NCBI GenBank assembly: GCA_038373885.1
Contig: JAWZYV010013176.1
Span: 1-64,000 of the forward strand
Source: Cheiracanthium punctorium
Taxonomy: Eukaryota > Arthropoda > Arachnida > Araneae > Cheiracanthiidae
Direction: 5' to 3'
Length of the DNA stretch: 64,000 nucleotides
Shown here: positions 1 through 9,308 of the stretch, one piece after another
How the letters are laid out: each line of letters opens with the position of its first letter
Numbering within the stretch: the first letter of the stretch is position 1
Notes under the pieces: generated by a model
The model's database searches: none
What the model was told of the DNA's origin: nothing
Seen by the model: only the letters and a program-made list of their open reading frames with translations
Made by a program: the position numbers and the translations under genes

Positions 1-61
1 TCCGCGGCAACCACACAGTGTGGTTGAGAACAATATTTTAAAGTGTGGAAAAAGTCATGAG

Positions 62-1256
62 CAGACCGCGGATTATATGCAATCGCATATTTGCATATGC
101 AATTGCATTTTTCAGATGTTTTTAGTGATTTTGCATAAAATGACGCATTTTCTCTGTTGGATGCATATTTCAATCTTTTTAGCTTTGAATATGACACTTT
201 TTTTAACCTTTCTTTCAGTATTTTTTTTTCTTTAACTCTTTAAGTTCTACGCTTTGAAAAATTTACACAACCTCAGATTCCCAGCAAAATAGCATACACG
301 CTTTCAATTTTTTTCGTGTGTATTTACAACAATTTAAATTAAGTCAGCCTATATATTAAAATTTCAGAAATGGCTAGAATGAAAGAAAGCATGCCAACCC
401 TGATGAAGACGTGGATTTCGGATTATGAACGTCCTAACTCGTCCTTTCGGAATGAAGACCTAACTCCGTAAAAGAGGTATTTAATGTTTTGGACAGCGTT
501 TCTTCTTCTTCTTTTTTCATTGCGGAAGAAGTGCTTCGTGGTATGTCCATACGACAAGGTCTATCGATAATTGAAACACATTTTCCCTTCTTAACATCAG
601 ACATCACAAAATTAGAATATCAAAATCTGCTTCTGAGTGATGTAATGAGTCAAGTTGTAAAAGTACAGGAATGCGATGGTAAGATTCTGAAGTCATTAGA
701 GGAAGAATCAGTGAGAATTTGAATTTTATTTTAAATAAAAAGCCAGGATTTTTGGCAGTGAATAAAATAAATAATTTTATTAATGGTGAGGGTAGTATTA
801 CCGGAAAAAGTAGAAACACCCAAAGCGAAATATTATAACTACTGTTCAGTGACAGTCGTTGATGTTGAAAGATCATTTTCAGCATATAAAATGATTTTAG
901 ATGATAAAAGACAAAGCCTTACTATTGAAAATTTAGAAAAAACACTTAGCTATGTATTGCAACAAAAATTACTGAAAGCAGTTTTAATTCATATTTCATA
1001 TCACTAAGATTGTGAATAAAAGTTTCTCATTCTGTCTTTCATGGTGTTTTGAAGTTTCAAAGAGAAAAAAAAAATGTGTCATAATTGCAAGGTAAGTGAC
1101 AGACAATACTTTTACTAGTAAATACGTTTTTATTTTCTGTTAATATGTGAATATTTTTTCATTTACTTGGTGCATATTTTTAGATTTTTAGTGCATATTT
1201 TTAGATTTTTTGATGCATATTTTCTCCCTTTTTAAGGGCATATAATCCGCGGTCTA
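62..1256 (+). mobile_element. hAT DNA transposon, internally deleted
   Basis: The ends are inverted repeats of about 19 bp: CAGACCGCGGATTATATGC at 62-80 and GCATATAATCCGCGGTCT at 1238-1255. An exact 8-bp duplication, gtcatgag, flanks it at 54-61 and 1257-1264. Short terminal repeats starting CAG/TAG with an 8-bp TSD define the hAT superfamily. Subterminal GCATATTTT motifs recur several times at both ends (about 80-110 and 1170-1225), as expected of transposase-binding sites. At 1195 bp it is far shorter than an autonomous hAT and carries only remnants of the transposase. Confidence 0.85.
489..1007 (+). pseudogene. hAT transposase remnant, C-terminal part
   Basis: Two short open segments (489-722 and 783-1007) in the hAT element are separated by stop codons. 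The second encodes VERSFSAYKMILDDKRQSL followed by TIENLEK. This is the conserved C-terminal dimerisation block of hAT transposases (ERxFS...L...R..L..ENLEK pattern). The first is consistent with the region just upstream but has no diagnostic residue. The DNA-binding BED finger and the acidic catalytic residues are absent, so no functional transposase is encoded. Recognition rests on the ERSFS/ENLEK motif. Confidence 0.6.
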
Positions 1257-1556
1257 GTCATGAGTATCCCGAAATTCGAGATCATCTATTCCTTAATCAA
1301 TAAGGGAATATATGTAAGTTGAGTTCTGAAATTATTGATTTCGATACCGATCTTAAGAGGGGAAATAATTAATTTTCGCTCCCATCTTTCCTAAAGGCAT
1401 TGTTCTCAACCCCAATCTATGGTTGTCGCTGACGATGGGAAGTCACCCAAGGGGTTCCGTAGCTTTTAAGTATTTAAAAATATTGTGAAATTTAAATTTT
1501 TATTCTCGAGAGACAAGCGAGCCGGCAGGCGTTTTCCCAGGGGGGTTGCAATCAAG

Positions 1557-1712
1557 CAGAGACGGCCCGAGGGGCGTGCGGGGCCCCAGGCGAAGCGCAA
1601 GAGCGGGGCCTCTTCTCTGTCATGTCTTGTGAGAGTGAGATAGCAATAAAATGGGCTAGGAGCGGGGCCTTAGGCGATCGCCTACATTCGCACCCCCCTT
1701 GGGCCGGCCCTG
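1557..1712. mobile_element. hAT-type MITE, GGCCSGCCC-end family, copy 1
   Basis: It starts CAGAGACGGCCCGAGGGGCG and ends GCACCCCCCTTGGGCCGGCCCTG, written here as its two ends; these are inverted repeats of about 22 bp. The flanks carry aatcaag at 1550-1556 and 1713-1719 (7 of an expected 8 bp). It is non-coding and GC-rich against an AT-rich background. Related copies are at 6715-6841 and, interrupted, at 22682-30192. Confidence 0.75.
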
Positions 1713-1724
1713 AATCAAGACATA

Positions 1725-2101
1725 GGCCCTTATTCAGATAGATTTAGTAGCTACTAACCCTATTGTTTAGTTACTAAATTTAGTAAAGTGGATTCAGATA
1801 GAATTTGGAGGCGGAGATACTAAACACGTGACAAAACAAGCTGCTGAAATCACGTGACCAAACAAGCTGCTAAATCACCGACTAAATAAACGCACGCCTG
1901 GAACAAGCGCTCTGATTGGTCTACTAGCTTCCCTGTTAACTTATCCCTACATTTTCCCTGACTTTCCTTGGTGTTGGTCACGTGATTTAGTACTAAATGT
2001 ATCTGAATCCCGATTTACGAACATTTAGTATCTCCGCCCCTTACTAACTTAGTAACTGAACAATAGGTTTAGTAGCTACTAAATCTATCTGCATAGTAGC
2101 C
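1725..2101. mobile_element. MITE with long TIRs (CAGATAGATTTAGTAGCTAC family)
   Basis: The left arm contains CAGATAGATTTAGTAGCTAC and continues as TAACCCTATTGTTTAGTTAC. The right arm is its near-complementary inverse, ending at about 2101, giving terminal inverted repeats of about 50 bp. The interior also contains mirrored CACGTGA and ACTAAA stretches. It is non-coding. The termini begin GGCC/GGCT and the flanking trinucleotide is ata on both sides, but I cannot assign a superfamily (a PIF/Harbinger- or ISL2EU-like origin is possible). Confidence 0.65.
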
Positions 2102-2126
2102 ATATATACATATATATACATACAGG

Positions 2127-2466
2127 TAGGGTTACCAGGTTCCCAAACCAAATAGCCGGACAGACGAGCCAGTTTGGCCGGACATTTGGGTAAAAAAGTC
2201 GGACAGCCTACAATATTGAGGATTTTGTCTCAGTATTAATAGGTACGACAAAAAAATTGTAGGTAAAATCAAGCTTTTTTGATTATTACCACGAATCTTG
2301 TTAAATTCTAATGAAATATAAATAACATCGAATGCCAAATCAGTCCAAGTACTTTATTACTAATCGGCCAAAGTCACCAGTAAAAAGCCGGACACCATTA
2401 AGTTTGGCCGGACACGCAATCAAAAAGCTTAACTATGTCCGGCTTTATCCAGACGCCTGGCAACGC
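2127..2466. mobile_element. Non-autonomous DNA element with TTGGCCGGACA subterminal repeats
   Basis: Short inverted termini (GGGTTACCAGG and CCTGGCAACGC) enclose several GCCGGACA/TTTGGCCGGACA motifs near both ends. The 10-bp sequence tacatacagg occurs directly outside both ends, at 2117-2126 and 2467-2476. The duplication length does not decide between a hAT (8 bp) and a TA-targeting element. No coding sequence is present. The next ~235 bases (2477-2714) hold nothing recognised. Confidence 0.55.
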
Positions 2467-2714
2467 TACATACAGGGTATTTCAAAATTACAGGAACAAA
2501 CTTCTAGGAGGAGGAGGTTAGATCAAGACGGTCCAGAATCACACAGCAATGCGTGGGTCAGAAACTTTTTTTTCATGTACCGGTTAATAATTACTTTAGA
2601 AGAAGAGTTTAAATAATAGTGAACTTTGCGACCACGGTTTTTCCAAAACTAATGCATCTTACACGAATTTCACTTGATAAAAGTTGTTAATTAAGATTTT
2701 TTTCTCATTACATT

Positions 2715-3008
2715 TATTTATTTGTCAGGAGAGGATAACTCGCGTCACTGAATGCGTCGCTTAGAGGTACATATACGTCCTTCCCGGAATTTCCCGCCAC
2801 AATTTGGAACCTCATCAGAAGGTGGGGGACTTCTGAATGTTGGCACCCCTCGGAAACTGCTAGCGACCCCCGAGAGGACTTTCGGAACCACGGATTTAAC
2901 GTGCACGTACACCGCATGTACACGGTGGTCTTTAGTGATACGCCGGTATCGAACCCGCAACCTTCCGGTTACGAGTCCAACGCCTTAACCACTGGGCTAC
3001 CACGGCCC
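2715..3008 (-). mobile_element. Full-length tRNA-derived SINE
   Basis: Read on the minus strand, the 5' head is tRNA-like. Its A box is TAGCCCAGTGG, its B box is GGGTTCGATACC, and its anticodon loop CTCGTAA would give a CGU (Thr) anticodon. A GC-richer body follows, containing GTGCACGTTAAA, and then an AAATAAATAAAT-type 3' tail. A 14-bp perfect duplication, tttctcattacatt, flanks it at 2701-2714 and 3009-3022, as expected of LINE-mediated retroposition. A and B boxes are internal RNA polymerase III promoter elements. The SINE family name is not recognised. The exact TSD suggests a fairly recent insertion. Confidence 0.88.
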
Positions 3009-3022
3009 TTTCTCATTACATT

Positions 3023-3480
3023 GATGAAATTGTCGGAGTAGAACCCATTGTTTATGAAACTTGGTTAAGAAATTAGACGCACACTGTGTGTGTGTGTGTG
3101 TTTGTAAGCAATACAAACAGAAAGCGCAAGCAAACTGAAACATACCTTTATACTATATACTCAGAAAGATATACTATCAAAGACAAACACAATCAACATG
3201 CTTAATGCTTATGTGACAACGAACTCACCTAGAAAAGCCAAATAAAAGAATTGGAAATTAACTCAGGAATGCAGATGTTTAGAAACAAAACAGCTAAAAA
3301 GCCAATACCTCCACATGGGGCATGATTATTGCTATGGAATCACGACGAAACTAACGGTGAAGTAAGTGAAGATTTCCAGGGTCTAAAAAGCTAATTTAAT
3401 GTGACAATTACATGTAAAATACAAAATATCATTCAGGCCTTTTTTATATACTGTTTTTAAATTAAAAAAAAAAAATCTGA
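3023..3480. other. Unassigned AT-rich stretch
   Basis: It holds a short TG-rich simple repeat near 3087-3103 and no open reading frame, inverted repeat or RNA gene that I can support. Confidence 0.5.
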
Positions 3481-4985
3481 TGCGGACACCACATGACTTC
3501 TTTATGAAAAATATTTTCAGTGCACGTCATCTTAAACTTATATTGTTTGAAAGAGATAAAATTCTGTAATAATACTAAGGTTTAGCTATTTCTAGCCCAA
3601 CATTACATACAGAAATATCGCCAAGCTGGGCTCATTTGAACGATTTGTTTCTGGCACCTAATTGGACGATATTTCGACAAAAGCCGACAAACTTGAGATA
3701 GTAGCGAGATTTTGGGTCAATAACTAATGATTCATCATAGACTTCAAGTCATCATTCATCAAGTCTTTTTTAACCCTATATAAATAAATTACCCAGTCTA
3801 TTACAATCCAACAAGAAATGCACAGTTAGATGTTACAATAGTTCTAAATACAAAATTCCGACATTCTTCGGCTAAAAGTTTTGGAGTTATGCGAATAATG
3901 ACCGTCGTCTGACCATTATCTAACAACATGGTTAGACGGTATTCTGCTTGAAATGGCTCAAAGTCTCTAAAACTGCTATTGACCGTAATGTGTTGGAATT
4001 TTTTCGAGTGTTGCTGTATAAGAACTATAAATGAAAGATACTATTTCTGATGGAGAGATTCATTTCGTAATCCTTAACAACATACAGTGGTGGCCAAAAT
4101 TGTGGACACTTTTAGAAATGTTTAGGTTTTCTAACTTCGTGTTCTTATAAGAAGTGCTACGTTTCACAAAATGCAAACTCATATATCATTTTAAAGGAAA
4201 TTTAATACTGATTTCAATACACAAAACTAAATTTAAATGTGTGCAGTAGAATAAAAGTTCAAATTACTTTAATCTGATAAACAAATACAGTGATGTAGGA
4301 GATAGTAATTTCTAACTTTCCAGGTCAGTCTCTGTTATTTTTCAGAGCTTAAAACTCTCGTCAGCTCAATGAAACATCGATGTGAAGCTGTAATAAAAAT
4401 TTAAGGCTACCGTACAAACTAGTGATAACTCACTGCAATTTTCAATAACTAATTCATCTCGATAATTATTGCCGTTTAACTTTTTTTGTATCACAAATAT
4501 TTTAATTTTGTGTTTTGTATTAAAATCAGTATTAAATTATCTCTTAAATTATGTAAAAGAGTTTGCATTTTGTGAAACATAACATTTTTTATACGTATAC
4601 GAACTTAGAAAAGAAAAATACATTTCCAAAAGTGTCCACAATTTTGGCCACCACTGCATATCACTTTTGATTCTTTCGAAATAGTCTAACACCTCCAAAA
4701 TAAGCTTTAATGAATTTCTGCCCATAGAGCGTAATGTATCGAAAATCTTTCGATGACCATGTAAATAAATTATCCAGTCGATTGGAACCAAAAGGCGAGG
4801 TGCACAACTAGATGTTATAACAATCCTAAATATAAAATTTCAACATTCTACGACCAGTAGTTTTTGAAATATGAGAGTTACACACGTACGTACAGGCGTC
4901 AGGAAAAATACTCGTCAAAATGGACATGCGGTCGGTCAAAATGGATTGTGCATGCATTTATATGAACAAACATACACACTTAAAT
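3481..4985 (-). repeat. Dispersed repeat R, copy 1 (minus)
   Basis: The reverse complement aligns over most of its length with 21110-22681 plus 30193-30412. Shared landmarks include TGTCCGCATCAGATT/TGTCCACATCAGATT at one end and CTGTACGTACG with TTTTGACC at the other. It contains diverged ~180-bp internal units built on AAACTATTGGTCGTAGAATG-like sequence. It has no open reading frame and no recognised terminal structure. This copy is interrupted by the Tc1-like element at 4085-4656 and lacks the insertions present in copy 2, so it serves as the empty-site reference for them. Confidence 0.7.
4085..4656. mobile_element. Tc1/mariner-type foldback element, non-autonomous
   Basis: The ends CAGTGGTGGCCAAAATTGTG and its exact complement start arms of about 165 bp that stay recognisably complementary. 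Both contain TTTCACAAAATGCAAACTC and TTTAATACTGATTT. The left flank is TA; the right side reads cata, one step off a clean TA duplication. TACAGTGGTGGCC-like ends are usual in Tc1-like families. The single-copy centre is only about 240 bp and holds no transposase. It is inserted in repeat R. Confidence 0.8.
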
Positions 4986-5287
4986 CTACTGAGTAAAATA
5001 ATATCAAAGAGTATATTTTTACTCAATTTTTGACTTTAAACAGCCATTCTCTCGATTGAGTAAAATTTGATCCATTAATCGACAAAAATCAATGGAGCGA
5101 AAAATTCTCAATTTTTGAGCATTATACAACAGCTCCATTTAGCCTATATATATATATATATAATAATAATCAAAAAAGAGGAGTGTTTTTACAAAATCTG
5201 TCCGTTTTTGATTAATATATCTGTACTCAATTAAGATTATTATTTTAAGCTACAAAAAGGGTGTTTATGAAAATTTGCTGTTTTTGA

Positions 5288-5850
5288 TTAATATATTCAA
5301 TTACTAGCCGCCTCCGGCGACCAGTTGGTTCGCCATCTTAATAAATCTTGTTCGAAGAGAATCCTGTTCCTCACCGGCTTCCTTGGCACTGAAATCTCTC
5401 AGATTCTGAATGGAATTTAAAATTAAGATGGCTACAGACAGCAGCGGCCCTACGGTAAGTGTCGTCCCCTGCTAATATAAAAAAGATGCCCTCTTTTATG
5501 CTCTACTTAGTTTTTGTGTTCGAAATGACGCCCCTTCGAAGCCGGCGTCCAGATGCGATGCTTACTGTGTCGCGCCGCCCCTGGTTACAAAAATAAGATG
5601 GTTAAATGATAAAAACCTACAAAAAGGAACAAATTATTTTCGTTCTATATAATTCTGAAGAGCTTCTGGATATATTGGCCTTTATCAAAAAACGGAAAGG
5701 TAAAAGATAAGTAAGAAAATCTGACACACTTTCAGATTTTAAATACGCACAAAAGTGCTATATATTAAAAGCGTATTATACTCCATGGGTCTTCCCTATT
5801 ATCGTTCCTTATTTCATTAAGTTGGAAAGTATATCATTATTCATGAGTGT
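5288..5850 (-). mobile_element. Helitron fragment, minus strand, with exon-like sequence
   Basis: On the minus strand it ends in a CGCC-GGA-GGCG hairpin followed by CTAG and then T, the 3' signature of Helitrons. The distal part (about 5690-5850) aligns with 26060-26190 of the Helitron at 25330-27183 (shared ...AAAGCGTATTATACTCCATG-like block). The part next to the 3' end does not match that Helitron. On the plus strand it contains a short exon-like ATG segment at 5424-5450 followed by GTAAGT (see findings). No Rep/helicase sequence is present. Confidence 0.55.
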
Positions 5851-5984
5851 CATAGGCGTATCTGGGGGGGGGGGCAATTGCCCCTGCAGTTGTAAAAATT
5901 GCCCCCCCTAGTCTAAAACGTCAGGGGGCAAAGTTATGATTTTAAACCCAAATCATGCATTTATAACCCAAATATACTATCAGA

Positions 5985-6016
<32 letters not shown>

Positions 6017-6270
6017 AAATCAACAAAACAATAGAGTCACAAAAGCTTTTCAACCCAACAGGAACGATGGCAGATTCTACCAAATGGCCAAGCTAGATAA
6101 TTTCTCAGGAAAGCAAAAATCAAGGGGCAGCGATTTTAAACTTGTCTGAAATCAATTGTTCAGCTTTAGTAAAAAAGACCTGTTGCTGTAAATAGTGAGC
6201 AAAAAGAGGTCATTTTCAAAGGCAATGCCACAATTAGAGTTTATGTCATCCGGTGCAAACCATAATTAGT
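5851..6270. other. MITE-like G-rich fragment and A-run
   Basis: CATAGGCGTATCTGG followed by a long G tract at about 5850-5876 looks like one end of a small hAT-type element; its partner end was not found. A pure A run of about 26 bases lies at 5987-6012. The remainder holds nothing recognised. Confidence 0.4.
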
Positions 6271-6278
6271 GTCGTGTG

Positions 6279-6471
6279 CATGGGCGCCCATAGTAATTTT
6301 TCTAGGGGGGGGGGACAAACTTAAAAAAAAATTTCTAGAGGGGGGGCAAATTTCAAACTTTTAACAAATTTAGTTCTGTTTTTGTCATTTGTTAACATAA
6401 TGAGACTTTAACTTAAAACTTTAGGGGGGGGGGGGAAGTTCCCTACCTTGCCCCCCTTATGGGTGCCCATG
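6279..6471. mobile_element. hAT-type MITE, CATGGGCGCCCAT family, copy 1
   Basis: It starts CATGGGCGCCCATAGTAATT and ends TTATGGGTGCCCATG, inverted repeats with G tracts (or C tracts at the other end) just inside. A perfect 8-bp TSD, gtcgtgtg, lies at 6271-6278 and 6472-6479. A second copy with its own TSD is at 13089-13287. Confidence 0.85.
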
Positions 6472-6714
6472 GTCGTGTGCCCCCTCGCATGGAGCCGCGC
6501 CCCATCCCAAAAAACTATAACTGATTTTGGCGTTCCATTTAGAATGTCTCCCGGTGCTTGTCCCCGCTTGCCCCCCTTTAGTTGCCGCCCTGTCACAGGT
6601 TGGGGCCAGTTTCTCATTTATATTTTAATGAACCTAATTTTGGTGTTTGAAGGTCAGTAGCAGAGAGACAACATATTTTTATGATCGGGCACAACTTACT
6701 TGACTTGACAGACG

Positions 6715-6841
6715 CAGAGACGGCCCGAGGGGCGTGCGGGGCCCCAGGAGAAGCGCAAGAGCGGGGCCTGTTCTCTATCATGTCTTATGACATAGCAATA
6801 AAATGGCCTGGGAGCGGGGCCTCTATAAACAGGCCGACCTT
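6715..6841. mobile_element. hAT-type MITE, GGCCSGCCC-end family, copy 2 (decayed right end)
   Basis: The left end CAGAGACGGCCCGAGGGGCG matches copy 1 at 1557, and the GCGGGGCC / AATGGCC core is shared. The flanks carry gacagacg at 6707-6714 and 6842-6849, a perfect 8-bp TSD. The right terminus (GGCCGACCTT) has lost the canonical CTG end. Confidence 0.7.
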
Positions 6842-7087
6842 GACAGACGACTAATTGTGAATTCAAATGCGACGCAGTTTAAGAGTACAAGTCTGCGAAA
6901 CGGTCTGCGATTTTATGATTTATATCTGCTGCCAGGGGCAACTAGGGGCACGTGCCCCAGACTTGGTAGGGGGCTCCAAAATAAGTTATGGTTCCATGGG
7001 AGGGGGCCGTTCTAGTTTGTTCGTCGTGCTCAAACTCTAGTTGCAGTACTATCTAAGTCAGTATTTCGATACCTTTAACCCTTTTAG
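6842..7087. other. MITE debris upstream of the LINE
   Basis: GC-rich sequence around 6932-7010 (GGGGCAACTAGGGGCACGTG and following) resembles an end of a G-tract MITE. The last 13 bases, 7075-7087, are the left target duplication of the LINE. Confidence 0.4.
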
Positions 7088-7333
7088 GACCGGAAGGTCA
7101 TAGAGATTGGCTCGTACAAGTGCGATATTTGCTTGTTTTTTGTGGCGGACAACGGCCCAGAGTCTATCCGTCACATTACCAATTTCTGACTGCTCTCACG
7201 TCCTCGTCGTTCCGGTCGGGCACCCGAGTGGTGGCTAAGCAGAGCGATTCTAAAAGAGGGTATTGAGACCTGGTAGATACGACGCTAGTGTACCGACTGT
7301 AGTGTGCACTATTTGCGCTCACATAGCTTTTGA

Positions 7334-8608
7334 TTGGTGAATATGTCTCTTGGTAGTGCCGTAGCGGAAGTGGAAAACTTCTGCGACAGTCTCCCCGGCA
7401 TGCCCGCGCGGTATGTAAAGGAGGAGATTGAGAGGCTAAGGGCCAGAGAGTTATTGCTACTTGTAGCAATAGACCTGCAGGGACCCCTGAAGTCCGTTGA
7501 CCGAAAAGCCGTCATGAGGCGGGTCATGGACATGTATGAGCTGTTCGTTAGGAATAGCCTTACACAGGCGAAACTGCGGGATCAGATTGCGGCTCTCCGT
7601 GCTGAGAAACCCACGTACGCTCAGGTGGCGAGCGTTGTGGGGCCGCCCATTTCAGTTGCCATCACCTCACCACCCACAGAAGCGCAAGTGGCAAGCGCTA
7701 GTGGGTGTAGTCAAAATGCCACAGATCCCCCCATCCAAACGTCAGAGGCGGACGTGGATGGGACAATCTCAGACGCCCCAACTCAACCCTCCACAGATGC
7801 GCAGGTGACAGGCGCCAGTGGTTGTACATCACATGTCACAATAGCGACCCCGCCTAGGAATAGCACCGCGTCCGAACACGTGATGTTCGTCGACGCAGCC
7901 AAGGAAGGTGTGCGCGTAAGGGACTTAGTATGCAGGGAGGTGAACCCAGTGAAACTGGGCGCCAAAGTCCTGTGGACCCGTAAGGCGAAGAATGGGGGTA
8001 TGAAAATACGGACTGAGACCGAGGAAGACCTAGATATCTTAATCAGGCATATCTCGGCCAGCGATAAGCTGAAAGATAAGGTTACCGTAAGGAAACCGGT
8101 CCGCAGAAACCCCCAACTTTGCTTGGTAGATGTTCCGTGGGAACTCGACGACCGAGCCGTTGTCGATGCCATTCGGGGCCAAGAGGAGGGCTTGGCAAGT
8201 GATGAGATTACCATCAGGTACTCCATCAAAAAGAGGGATACACGCCACGTTATAGTGGAGGTAACCCCTAAAGTCTTCCATGCAATATTGAGTCAGGAAC
8301 GCATAACCATGGACTGGTGTAAGATAAAGGTGGTGGAAAACCTAAGGGCTACTCGGTGTTTCCGTTGTGGAGAGTACGGTCACTTAAGCACTACTTGTAA
8401 AGCCCGGAAACGCTGTCTGAACTGCGGAGCTAAAGTGCACGTGAGCAAGGACTGTATAGCCTGCTCTAGATGCCATATCTGCGAGGCTCGGAACAGGCGG
8501 AATGCCGGGAGAAACGTAGTGAGTGTAGACCACTCTGCAAAAGCAGAGAATTGCCCAACAAGGATCTATGAAGTGTCGATGCTTAAAAAGAAGACTAACT
8601 ATGGGTAG
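7334..8608 (+). CDS. LINE ORF1 protein (Gag-like, CCHC zinc knuckles)
   Basis: This is an intact 424-residue reading frame. The N-terminal third is helical and charged. Residues about 90-170 form a low-complexity Ala/Ser/Thr/Pro-rich linker with a partly repeated AQVASASGCS / AQVTGASGCT motif. The C-terminal part has CFRCGEYGHLSTTC (C342-x2-C-x4-H-x4-C), then CLNCGAKVHVSKDC, then a degenerate third knuckle starting CSRC. In the I/Jockey/R1 groups such proteins bind element RNA and form ribonucleoprotein particles. The ATG at 7334 is the first in frame after the 5' untranslated region. The stop overlaps the ORF2 start within ATGGGTAG (8601-8608). Confidence 0.9.
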   Translation: MVNMSLGSAVAEVENFCDSLPGMPARYVKEEIERLRARELLLLVAIDLQGPLKSVDRKAVMRRVMDMYELFVRNSLTQAKLRDQIAALRAEKPTYAQVASVVGPPISVAITSPPTEAQVASASGCSQNATDPPIQTSEADVDGTISDAPTQPSTDAQVTGASGCTSHVTIATPPRNSTASEHVMFVDAAKEGVRVRDLVCREVNPVKLGAKVLWTRKAKNGGMKIRTETEEDLDILIRHISASDKLKDKVTVRKPVRRNPQLCLVDVPWELDDRAVVDAIRGQEEGLASDEITIRYSIKKRDTRHVIVEVTPKVFHAILSQERITMDWCKIKVVENLRATRCFRCGEYGHLSTTCKARKRCLNCGAKVHVSKDCIACSRCHICEARNRRNAGRNVVSVDHSAKAENCPTRIYEVSMLKKKTNYG

Positions 8609-9308
8609 TCTCACCATTGCGCAACAGAATGTCGGGAGAAGCCTCGCGGCTTCTGCCATCCTCCAAGGAGACCTAGATCAATACGATCTAGTCTGTGTCC
8701 AAGAACCCTACCTCCTGAAAGACGGGGGAAGAGTGGGCGGGATGCCCAACTCACGTCCGGTGGTTCATAGTCCAAATGGACGAGCAGCGATAATCGTAAG
8801 CAACCCCAGATTGCAATTTATCGTAAAGCTGCTAACCAAGGACATCGTAGCAATAGGTCTGGACACGGACAGTGGCTCATTAACGGTAGCAACATGCTAT
8901 CTGTCTCCCAACGAGGATGTTACCGAGCAGATGGATTGTCTGCAAGCTTTGGTCAATGCTAACCCTTCTCTGATCCTACTGGGCGATTTCAATGCGAAAC
9001 ATACAGCATGGGGTAACCCATGTAACACCGAGGACACCCGGGGTGACACCATCTTTGAGTTCCTTCTGGCAAATGACTTGAACTTGCTAAATGATCCAGA
9101 ATCGGACCCGACGTTCCAGAGCGTACGAGGCTCCAGTTGGATAGACCTGTCAGTAGCCCGCCTACAGGGTGAACTTCAGGTAGAGAAATGGGAATTGGTC
9201 GACCTCGAGTCAGGTACAGACCATCTCAGAATTGTCACAACCCTTCACATAGGTGAAGAAAGGTTGGAGCAGTCAAAGAGAATAAGGCTTAATAAGCTCC
9301 CAAAGTAA
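8601..9308 (+). pseudogene. LINE ORF2, endonuclease portion (up to the frameshift)
   Basis: The frame opens at ATG 8601, inside the ORF1 stop, with MGSLTIAQQNVGRS. An in-frame ATG at 8568 exists, but the endonuclease homology begins at LTIAQQNVGR. The APE-type endonuclease shows QEPY (metal-binding Glu), GDFNAKHTAWG, SWIDLSV and GTDHL. The conserved Ser of the usual SDH motif is Thr here. These enzymes nick target DNA to prime reverse transcription. The frame ends at TAA 9306-9308; the coding sense continues in another frame from about 9302, so one small indel separates this from the reverse transcriptase part. Confidence 0.85.

Larger units (their letters stand above)
1..1470. repeat. Probable outer inverted-repeat element around the hAT at 62-1256
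   Basis: The first ~37 bases (GGCAACC...GGTTGAGAACAAT) recur inverted at about 1396-1432 (ATTGTTCTCAACC...GGTTGTCGC) at roughly 75% identity. The hAT at 62-1256 lies between the arms, so they are probably the ends of an older element that it entered. GTTGAGAAC-type ends occur in some hAT families, but the window starts at the left arm, so no TSD can be read and the family is unassigned. 1265-1556 otherwise shows no gene. Confidence 0.4.

Noticed and set aside
2937..3006. Functional tRNA-Thr gene on the minus strand
   Set aside because: It is the head of a SINE with a body, tail and 14-bp target duplication.
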